This document shows, in pieces, positions 12,501 to 24,600 of a stretch of DNA of 64,000 nt (its first letter is position 1; each line of letters opens with the position of its first letter). The notes beneath the pieces are model-generated. The model was not told where the DNA came from. It saw only the letters and a program-made list of their open reading frames with translations, and did not search any database. This DNA is from Diadema setosum. Taxonomy: Eukaryota > Echinodermata > Echinoidea > Diadematoida > Diadematidae. The position numbers were made by a program, and so were the translations under genes. The stretch covers positions 19,542,844-19,606,843 of the forward strand of contig CM067075.1 in assembly GCA_033980235.1 (NCBI GenBank), in the 5' to 3' direction.

Positions 12501-15500
12501 ACGTATTGTTTGGACTTGAAAACAAAGAAAAAAAGAAAAAACGAGTCATCCATAGAATAGAGAAGACACATATGAGTGTCTCTCTGTGTGTATAATTAAT
12601 TTGAACATGTCCTCTAACCCTTGCTGATTTCCTACCTTGACATTTTGGCTGACTCCCATCCCACGAGGCAGGTGCTTGACCGCCATGCAGTTCGCACGAC
12701 CTGTTTGAGGGTCCAGTCAGCTCGTAACCCTCGTTACATTGGAACGAGCAAACCGAGCCGAAGATACGCGAAGTGCAGTCGATGAGAGAACCGTGGGAGG
12801 GCGCTTGCAGAGGCGGACACCTAAAAACTGCACGAACCAACATCAAGGATCATAATTTTTATAGTTATGTGTGAATTATGGCGTGTATGTACCAGCATTA
12901 ATGGTAAAGTGAATATTAATAAGCTATAGCCCATTGAAAGTTGAATGAATATGAGCTTACTTAAAAACAAGAAGGACCAACGATTATGTATAGGTTCTAC
13001 AGCAAATATAAAAATAAAAAAATAGAATACACTATGTAGCTTGCAATATCTTACAAAAATCCTGAAAACGTCGGGCACGATCGCCCAGCAAGATTTTGTC
13101 GAGTAAAAGAGGAATCTCCTTGTCATTTCTAGGTCTCTACAACACACCTGTATACGAAGTGTCTGTGCTAACTATTAAACTAAAATGGTCGCTGGATGTC
13201 ACTGCCTGTTTAAAATTACATCCTGACACCCGGGATACAAGAACGCACCCGTAACGGAGACATAGATGTCACAAATAGCCGAGTTTCCTTCCGGGTCAGT
13301 GGCTGCGTACGTGACAGACGTTGCTCCTTCTGGATATTCGTTCCGATGTGAAACACCAGGAAGGCTAGAAGAATAGGAGGGTTTTTTTTTTTTGTCACCG
13401 TCTCTTGAATATATGTTTTTGACTGAATGCTAACCATCAATTCACAATATTTTCTATCGGAGAAACACGCAAAATAGGAACTTGATCGTTTGATAATCGT
13501 TATCTCGATGTAGGAATTAAGGAAAAGGGCATCTATATAGCGTCTGACTTACGGGTGACATGATTATATATCATCGTCCTAGGAATGAGTATCATTTTGC
13601 AAAAATCTGGTATTACAGTGTAGCACTCTCATTTCTCTTTTTACATACACATGTATTGACTGTTGACGGAAAATGAAAATAAAGAGTTAAAAGAAGCACA
13701 AATACAATGTCTGTTAGTTAGATATTTTAACGAATTGCACGATACTTTACTCTATACTATATTCCCTTTTAGCAGGTATTCATCACAGTTAACGGTCCTA
13801 TTGAAGGAGAATGAACTAAAATGCATGTACACATGTGGATTAAGTGAATTCAGTAATATTGATAGAACACTTTAGACAATCCGTTGAAAAGTTATAATGA
13901 ATGTTTAAAGGTTCGGTGCAACCATCGTTAGATAAGATGACTAATACAGATCGTGACGTCACGTTTGTGCAAAGGTATAAAGCAAATAAAAAGACAATTT
14001 TATATTAATTCTTGGTTTACATACATCCCCTCGACTTTATTCTGACATAATATGAAGGGTAATGCTATTCTACCTGCTTTTCATTATGCAAGAAAAGTAA
14101 AAATATAATGATTTTTTCAAAATATTTTTTATAGTTTTTTTGTACATAAATAGCGTCTCAAAATGTTGTAGTCTTCTCATTCAGTGATGGCGCATCAAAA
14201 TGTTAAAAATTCATAATTTTGAATGGGTTGTCCGATTTCCCTCAAACTCTGCTGATGTGTTCGACAAATATCGCCGCATTCCTATAATTCACATATATCT
14301 TTGGGTTTTTCTAATTTTATGATTCATTCAAAATTCACAACTAGGAAGTCATGAAGTTAAGAGATAGCCACACTCACAGCTGAACAGTAACATTGCCCGA
14401 GTTATCGGTGGCCGTTGGAGTAGGAATGTCCATTCTGACGCTTGTATAGCCTCTATCGGCTTGATAGCTTGAAAATGACGGACAGGGAATGTCAAACACT
14501 GGTGCTTGGATATCTGTAAAATGTTCGAGGGTAAAAAGTTACTGGAGACCATCTTCTATAATACATGCATATACGGCAAATGGACTAAATAAAGAAAAAC
14601 AGAAAATATGAGCGCATAAACAACACAATTCATTATACACATGGATGCAACTACATACTTAGACAAGAGAGCTTTACGAAGAAGGATCTATTGACTCTGT
14701 ACTCGGCTCCCTGCTTAATCTCAAAGCCATTTTTAGTGGCATATGTAGTGATCTAGCTTTTGGAAGTCGTTTCCCCAAGTTTATGCCTCCATATTGGATA
14801 GAGGCAACGCCACAAAATTTAGGACAAGACATTTTACACAAAACTGAATAAATTAGGGGAGCTGAAAAAGCACATAACGATACGTACGAAACAAATATAT
14901 GATTACGTTTAATCGCAAAAGTTGTATCTGCATTACCCGCTATTATATCTATCATATTCGCGTCTGTTCGGGGGGGGGGGGTGGTCAAGTTTCCCCCTTC
15001 TATATAGCTTCGATAGGAAGAATCTCCTGGCGTAACCCTAGGAACGGGTTTTGTTGTGATTCATCTAGTATATTGCAACCAAAATACACACAAATACACG
15101 CATTCAAAACGCAATGAACTCCGACGGGTTCACCTTGACACATGACAGCCCGAGAGTCGCTCCACTTCCCTGACGAAGCACAAGTCTTTTGAAAGGGTCC
15201 TACCCGCTGAAAGCCCACGTCACATAGCAGGGAACAGGTAGTGTCGTACGGGACGCTGGCGGCTTGGGTACACTCCCCTGGTGTCACTGATCCATGCATC
15301 AGTCTTTCTAGTGGTGGGCACGTTATTGGCACTGTAGAACACCAACATTTAAAGATAAAGATGCGCCTTTAGACATTATATGGATAGATCTCGAGTAATA
15401 CAAACTTCACACTTGCACTCACAAGTTTGAACATTGTCATCTTGACAATGAGCAAATTGATTATGAATTTCATTTCCCCCTTATCTTATTACTGTTTTGG

Positions 15501-17023
15501 GAAATGCATACCAGAATATATACAAATCTGGCCGATTGGTTTGACGATTATGGACACCTTTAGATCTCAGTAGTGACTCATGAAACACTCAATTTACAGA
15601 CAGTTTAGTGTCCGCCATAGCACATGCATAGTATGTGTCTTGTTAACCTTATTTGCGATGACATTCGAATAGTATGTGTGGGTGAATATATTTGCAAGCA
15701 AAGGCCGAAATTTTAAAAGTTTATTTGTAGTGTCCTATTTTGTCCCAATTTCGACGATTTATGATAAGAAGCACTTCATTAACAGAAAATAGTAGGGATG
15801 TATTTTGATGGCAACTGATGAAAGTGACGAACCATCGCACGTCATATTCTGTCCCGACAGTGTCCCGTCAGCCTGACACCTTCTGGTGGAAGACGTTCTC
15901 CCGTCGGCAGAAGAAAACCCCTCGATACATGAAAATTGACACACGTCACCATAGCTTGAAGCCATTGAAGGACAGCCGGACATAACTCCGTTGGGTAGGT
16001 TCGGTAATCTACATGTGACAACTAAAATAAGTGGTAAGGAAACTTAGCTCTTTTGCCATTAAAATCCTTCGTGAAAACAGTGATAATAGTAATGGCAATG
16101 ATGGTGATGATAATGATACTGCTATGTCTATTATAAAACTCAATTTTGTTCAAGCGGACCCTGCTCCAAAGGGTGGGGGGGGGGGGGCATGTACAATATG
16201 TATGTTTGATTACGGTGGTTCATCAGGTGTCATGGTCGTAACATTGGCATTTGGTCGCGGCAATACAGTAGTTTTCCGCTGAGAATGACCCTCCAATAGA
16301 CAGGCCATGATTTACAAAATTCTATCAGAAAAATCGGAAGTGTAAATCGTCAAAACAGATTGACAATGACTACATCCTCGAACAATTGAGACACTCCATA
16401 AAAACAGCAACATCAACAGACCTTGATAGACAAGAGTCTTTGGGATATGTGCATTTTCTCTGTGTGTCTCAGTCACAATTTTGCATACCTTATCCGCTAT
16501 CACAACTCTCATCATTTCACACTCTAACATCATTAAGATGAGTAAAAGGTTAACCCCTTCCCCCTTAAAAAAGGTGAGCGGGTATTTTTCGTCTTTCTAA
16601 GGCTGGGAAAGAACAATAAGTATAATATCCAAAGCTTTCCAAGGATTACTACTCAACAGGTAATGTTGATTTCAACTTGTATGATCTTACGTAGGTGGAA
16701 ATTCCATGCTAAAAGGGAAAGAAGATAATTTCTTTCAAACTTACTGTTACATGTCGGAGTAGGTTCATTCCACATGCCAACAGTAGACCTTAACCCGGTA
16801 CGGTTGCACGTCATCATATACATCTCATCATCGACAGCAGGTGAAAGTTCATGACCCTCGTAACAGGAGACGGAGCACCTCGAGCCGGAGACGGAGCACC
16901 TCGAGCCGTAAACGGCGCCATTCTGGCAAGCACCATGACCTTCGTCCAAGATAACATCACCATTGGCAGGGGCATGTAACGGCAGGCATCTCGTTACTGA
17001 AAATGATGATGATGATAATAATG

Positions 17024-17096
<73 letters not shown>

Positions 17097-18551
17097 TAAT
17101 GATTTGTACGATCCCGGGCTACCATTGATTAACAGAGCAGTTTGAGTGTGATTTTATCTTGTCCTGATGCCAGGATGTTTTCGGCAGAACGCAGTGAGTA
17201 ACATTTCTAGGTTCCACTCGATTTCATGAGAGAGATGAAATGAGGAATGAAAACATCAGACAATTCACTCTTTGTTGACTCAGTTTTGGTAAGCAGTGAA
17301 AGAAATCAACAAAGGTGTTATGGCCATGTATTACGAAAGCCCGAAACAAGAGACACGAAACGAATATACAATTGGAAACCCAAGAAAGAAAAGACGAATT
17401 GGCCGCCCCAGAAGACGATGGGAGGACCAAATCAAGGAGGTAACCCAAAGGGTGGAAAGAGACTTCAACAAAGTCAAGACCATGGCCCTTTAATTGATAG
17501 AACAAAATGGAGAACGCTGATGAAGAGGCTTTCAACTGATAAGCCAACTCACCTACAGGCATCAGGGTGGGCAGGTTAGTGTAGCAAGTGAGCACTTGAT
17601 TTCAAAAATTTCCTTCATAACACTTTCGTTTAGTCATCTATACTTCATCTTCGCTGAACAGGGCTGTGCAGTCAATGCAGGTCCAGCAATGTCCAGTGTA
17701 GAAAGAACAGCCATTACCACCTTACGTAACATAAACTATCTATCATTTATCCTCTGTCTGCCTGCTTCCATACTTTATTGTTCCTTTACAAACAAGGCAA
17801 CTGTACATACCTTTGACTTCAACGTTGAAAGAACATGTTTGAAAATTTCCTGACAAATCCTCGGCTTTGTAGACAAGGGTGTGGTCACCTTCTATCAGAT
17901 TGGCTGGTGGACGATCACTCACTTCTTTGGAATCAACGGCATGAAGGTGAGCCCTTATTTGACGACCTGCGTCCAATGCCTACAGTGAAATTTGACAAAG
18001 TCTATATCACTTTAATCTAACGTGAAAACTCCAACACAAGATTATTTCAGTTGAGGATCATACAACCTATAATAGCACTTCTCACTCCATTGCCCACTCA
18101 TCAGTGAGTGAGGAGAACAATGCATGCTATCGTGTAATGGAGCCCAACCACATGACGTGCTAAGCACGGATGTCGCGACATGCTGTGCAGCGACAAGGGT
18201 GTGTATATGTAATGCAGTCTGGTTATCCAGTGTGTACCTGTTTAGTTGATACCAATACTAACAGGAGGGTTGCTTCCTCCTGTTTTATACCAGACAGTAA
18301 CACACCAGCACTAGCGCTACCCTCGTCGTAAGTGTATATACAATTGTAAATGCAATGGATGTTCTATAGGAATTTCTCTTTAATATTTCAAAAGGTTTTC
18401 CGACACTATACACTGGATTTTACTCGTGACACGGCATACTCACCATGATTGGTTCCCATTGGTCATATTGTACAAAAGCAGTAAGCTGACCTTCACTGGC
18501 AAACAAGACTTTATCAGAAGGACACTGTAGGTCTGGATCTGTGTCGTCTGA

Positions 18552-18614
<63 letters not shown>

Positions 18615-21600
18615 AGGATTAGGATAGAAACGGAACTCATCATCATCAGATGGAATATGATCGATGTTTATCATTACTGTGCAGCAGAGTTTAATGGAAT
18701 ATGATCGATGCTTAACATTACTGTGCAGCAGAGTTTCATTTTTTTTTTTAAATTCTAACTCGCGTCTCCTCTCTTTTGATACTGTGAAACACAATTACAA
18801 TGAAGTCTCAGAGAGATTATAAGAAAACACGAAGAAAGCCTTCAGAAAAATTCCCAAATGAATACAACCAATAAGTTAGTAAGAAATACAAACGTGACGA
18901 AGTGTGTTAAGATAATGACGATTTGACGTACATCACCTTTTTCCACCTTTTCAACTTTCACCTTTTTTCATCTTTCATTCTTTTTTTTTTTGAAAGTCTC
19001 AGTCCACTAGATGTTGACATTTACAAACAACTTCAAAAAACTGATTATTTTTCAATCCTCCTTATTGGTAACAGATTAAAACAACAGAAAATGTGGACAT
19101 GTCTTTTGTTGTATAGGCCAAAGGTTTTTGAGTTTTGAATAAATCTGAATTTCAGGATTAAAACATTTCGGCGATGATTATTTTTGATTCAACACATCAC
19201 ACAGAATAGTAAGATGTACAGTGATCGTTGGGTGAGCATCGCCATTTGCTTTTCATGAGGATGATTTGTCTCGTTACCAACGCAACGCTGATCTACACCA
19301 TCCCACGTGCCGTCCTGTCGACATCGCCTTGACTGACTGTAGAGGGCGGTATAACCTTCATCACATCTCGATTGGCAGACGCTGTTGAACTCCTGATAGC
19401 CTATTACGGAAAAGTTGTTCCCGTTCTTACTGCACGATGCGATGAATCCACTGGAGGGATGCTGCAGGGGATCACACCTCACGACTAAAAAAGATTACAT
19501 GAATAGTGCATACAGTAAACGGCAAGTGACACCAAACCTACCAGTGTATAAAAGAATGTTTCATTCTTCCTGATGCAACGATTATAATAAAGTAGGAATT
19601 ATAAAGACAGATTTTCAATCATTTGAAAAAAACCCCGAACGTTTTCAGATTTTTTTTCCCCATAAACATTGATAATAATATGGTCAGCAACAAGGATGAA
19701 TGGCTGTTCATTATTTTGGCTAGCCACGAAATGATATCTATTCTTGAGCGAGGGCGGATGTTCAAAACTGAATGTAATAATTCCCATACATGGGAGCCGG
19801 CAAAAATGGCATTCTCTTGGTCTTGATGGTACAATGAGATTAAAAAGACTCGATTCCATTTTTTTTTCTTGCTGAATAGACATTACAACACTCACTGTCA
19901 TGATGAAAAACATAATCCGGGCAAGAGTTCCTTCCTCTCCTAAAATAAAAGCAAAAATAACTAACAAATAAACCAACAAAAAGAAACAGACAAACAAACA
20001 AACAAAATCAAAAGACCTAGGTGAAAGGCACTGGGATGGAGGAAGTAATTGATTTAATTATGGTCTCCCTCCCATCTCCAATAAACCTTTAAAGTGTATC
20101 TTTGGCCAAAAAATTATTTTGGATATGTGAAAGAGACACATTTCAGTGATCTATTGCACCATCTTTCAGAGAAAATGGGTCATTAATTAGTGAAATAATG
20201 CACCTCAAAGTTTCCAAACACACTGTGTCTGCGAGATTCAGGAACCGCTGTGGTTCCGTAACCCACTGCAAACAATAGGGTTTGCTGTAGTCTTGCCTCC
20301 CAGACCCACTGTGTTTAGAAACTTTCAGATGCATTATTTCACTAATTAATGACCACTTTTCTCTGAAAGTTGGTGCAATGGACTACTGAAATGTGTCTCT
20401 TTCACATATCGAAAATAATTTTTTGGGCAAAGATACACTTTAGTCTTAACAATCTACATAAAGCCTCGGTTACACCGGAGCCGAATCAGCTGCGACCCAA
20501 CCGAATACACGCATTCGGGGTGGATTCGGGAACATTCTGTTCTCCTTCCACGAATGGGCAAAAATTCGGGAGGGATTCTGGAACATTCGTGGAGGGGTTC
20601 GGCTCGTTTTGAAATGTTCAAAAGCAGCCGAATACCCTCGAAACTACTCCCGAATGTGGCCCCGACAAATTTCATTCGGGCCACATTCGGGATGTATTCG
20701 TATGGAATTCGGTTAGATTCGGGGAGGCATTGAGGGCATTCTGGGCAGATTCGCGGCTTTTCGTATCATTAGGGGAGTAACGGTCCGAATCATCTAGACA
20801 AATAGACCCGAACATCACGAATAGAGCCGAATCTTCCCAAAATGCCCCGAATACCGGCTCAAATCCATCCGAATCGTTACCCGAATAGTAACATAGCAGA
20901 ATACAGACGAGTGACCCGAATAGGCCAGAATACGGCCGAATGGCAACCGGATAGGTCGAATGAGGAGCCAGAATGACCCGAGTAGTTTCGCGAATATAGC
21001 CAGATTAGGAATTGTGCTCTGATTCGGGACCTATTCGGATCCTATTCATCTCTGATTCGGGGAGCTCCCCGAATCAGAGACGAATAGGTTCCAAATCCAC
21101 CGAATCCATCCGATTCAGGCCATATTTGGACAGAATCGGTCCAAATTAATTCGGGAGAATTCGGCTTTGGTGTAACCCTGGCTTAACGAATACTTTTGGG
21201 TACCCCTTACCTGAACAAGAAATAGTCCCCCCATTCCAGACACCAATGTTATGTTCGTTGGCAATACACGTCCGAGCTACAGGCACGGAAGGGTTGTAGC
21301 CTACATTGCAGTATAGTGTGCAGGTCGTGCCGTATCGCTCCTTTCTCGAAAAACACCCGGATTTGCCCCCGTTTGCCGGTGTTGGTAAAGCGTCTGCTTC
21401 ACATTCAATAGCTGTTGGAAATGTTGGTCAAAAGGAACCAAAATGACATCAAGTACACCACACGGACAGCTTATCATCATAAAACAAATTATCAGACATG
21501 AATGTTTCTCCTGCAGGAAAGGCACACACATTCCGTTCGAGTTAAAGTTTAATATAGTTCCTAATTCATTTGTATCTGATACCTTTAAAGTCCTATAATC

Positions 21601-24600
21601 GGAAAATTAATTATAGAAATATAATATAGGTTTTCCCGGCCAATTTCGCACTTTTGTCAGTCCAATTCCTAATTGCTGCATTCAATTTAGCAAAATTTAG
21701 CGTCGAAGACATGTTCGGTAGTTCAATTTTATGATCTCTTCATTCAAATTCATTTTGGAGCATTCAAATTACCTTTAGCCTCATTCTAATTAACACTTTT
21801 TCAATTGAAATTCGTAAAACAAGCACCATTTCGTTATTCGTTCATTCAGTTTAGAATGATGTAGTCACGTGATCACGGACATGCCGCACTCGTTCATTCA
21901 AATTCATTTTTGGGCATCCAATTTAACATCTTTTGCAGTCAATTTAGCACGCATGTTTATGCTTTGGTTCTTTCTTTATTTTTTTTCAACATAGTTATTG
22001 TTTTGCAAGCGTCATTACATTTCATATTTTCGTATCTATTTTAGAGATTTTGGCAACATTTTTTTTCTTCAATGTGCTTAGTGATTCTTCCAGTCCGAAG
22101 ATATAGTGCATCATGTGGCCACAACTTATCTGGCCGTTGAGTGCTTTATTCCGAGTGTGTCGGCCAGTTCTAGGAAGTCAAGGTTATGATCATCAAATGT
22201 TTCTATAATTCTTTTTCTGTCTTCTTGAGAAATACGTCTGTATCTAACTTGTGCTGTCATGACTGTAAGAAGATGAAGTTAATCTGTAGCATTGGTACAT
22301 GTAGGCCTAAAATGACATGTATGATAGAAAAGGGGCGTTACAGAACAACAAACCCGAGTTATATATGGTAAAAACTACAATACTTTTACTGCTTAACAGT
22401 GCGTGGATGAAACAAAAAGTCACATAGAAATACGCGTTTAAATGTTATCACCTTTTCTAAAAAGAAATAACATGACGTTAATTTGAATGAACATGTTAGG
22501 AATTTGACTGCCCATACGCGAAATTGAATGACTGAAATACCCCTTTCGGCCAGTGTTGGCGAATTTGAATGACTGAAGAGCACGTGCCAATTTGAATGCT
22601 CGTTTTACGAATTCGAATGGCACATGTGCAAATTTAATTGATCGAAATGCTAAATTGAACGACCAACTTGCAATTTTGAATGACAGAATGTGCAGTGACG
22701 AGGATTTTCGCTAAATTGAATGAACCTTTTATCAAATGGACTGACAAAAGTGCGAAATTGGACGGGAAAACCTATAATATAAATCAGATGTATTCCAATA
22801 TCAATGATATTTTAAATCTTTGAATGATTATCATTACGCCGATTGAAAAATTTGAAAGACAGAACTTTCAGTGACAAAAAAAAAATCACTTTTGTAGCAT
22901 AATGAAAGAGCACGTGACTAACCGCTTTCAGAAAGCATGGGAAATAATTGCCACCTTTAACATATGTCAGTATCAAGTTGATGGAATGTGTAATTTTCAT
23001 GAAAATAAAAATGAATTTTGGTGGAATTCCCATTATATTTTCTGTAGATTGTCGTCCAAACATGACGTCATAACCTCTAGTAGTCTCCTTATCCAGTGGT
23101 TTCCCCACCAAAACTTTAAAAATTCATGGAACTTTTGCATCGATTGTCCGATTTTCCTCAAACTTTCATTGATGTGTTGTACTAAATGTTGCTGCTTTCA
23201 CTCACTCCACATTTCTCTTTGACTTTTGGTTTCCTTTAAGTGGTACAGCGCCTCAATACCTCGTACCTTCACATCTTGGTGTTGGCTGCAGCCAGGAGCC
23301 GTCCTGGCCACACTCGATGGTAGCTTGCCCAGTCAGGACGTACCCTTCTCTACAGGTCAGCTCACAGCTCTCTCCAGCAGGCACTACCGACGACATGGCG
23401 CAGGATGAGTTTGGATTGGAGACTATCAGCCCGCCGTCCAGGTAAGGGACGGCGCATGTTTGCACTGGCGTGTAAGGAAAAGGGCAATAAAACACAGTAA
23501 AACAATGCAGTTACTTCACAGTTTCTCTGTTACGTGGTATAGTTCCCTATACGAATTTTAGTCTGGGAAAATGTTATTGTATGGTGTTAGCGTGGCTCTC
23601 AAATATAAAACAACAACAACAAACAAGCATGTGATATCTTGATCATAAAAGACATTATCGTCGATGATGACTTTTAAAACATGAGCTGACTCATTTGATA
23701 ATAGCAACTGAATCAGAAACGAAGAAACTAACAAAATTTGTAGATTTTAGAATTGTGTGTATTACAAGGTACACTTTATTATTATCTAATCGAAGTAATT
23801 ATGTGTTTGTAACCCATAGTGGGACCCCTATGTCAGATTCATCTTCATACTCAAGAAAGCATGTGGCTAGTCCCCTGGAACTCCAGTGGTGTATACATAC
23901 ATGATTATCATATACATATGAAGAGTTTGTTTGCAAAAACTGATAAGTCCATATTTGCCAAATGGAGATATTTGCGATTAAAGGTCAAGAAAATTAAAGA
24001 GAATAAAAAAAATGTGCTTCTTTTGACCATAACTTGTACCTCTCATATAGTACCTCTCATATAGTGTACCTCTCATATAGTGACCAATATGTAATTTAAA
24101 GGGTATTATTTTGTACTTTATGACAGGGGGAAGAGGGAGAGAGAGAGAGGGAAGGGGAGGAGGGGGAGGGAGAGACGTCTGTGTGCCTATAAAAACAGGA
24201 GACAGAAAATTGAGATAAATAAAGGTTTTCCCATCCATTTTCGCACTTTTGTCATTCAATTTCAAAGATTTATTATTCAATTTCGTCCCGAGAAGCACGT
24301 GGAACGCAAATCCTAACTTCAATTTCGTCAATTGTCAATGTAATTTGTTTTTCGTCAAACATTTTCAAAGACATAGCATCCAAAATTGTCAATTGTCATT
24401 CAAATTCATCCCTCCCGCTGACGGATCGCAGAATGTGAAGATCAAATTCGTTTTTGTTCACACAATTTCATGAATTTTTCATTTAAATTAGCCAGATGTT
24501 GTCGTATGCGAGACGGTACGTCTGTTTGTATCAGTGTGTTCTCGGATCGCTTATGTGTGTCTGTATCTGTGGTTCTGTGTGTGTGTGTGGGGGGGGGGGG

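Noticed and set aside
17003..17101. Poly-Asn and poly-Leu open frames
   Set aside because: They are translations of the (AAT)n microsatellite, not protein-coding sequence.
18440..18646. Poly-Cys frame
   Set aside because: A translation of (GTT/TGT)n in a wrong frame; the real exon here is the HYR half in another frame.
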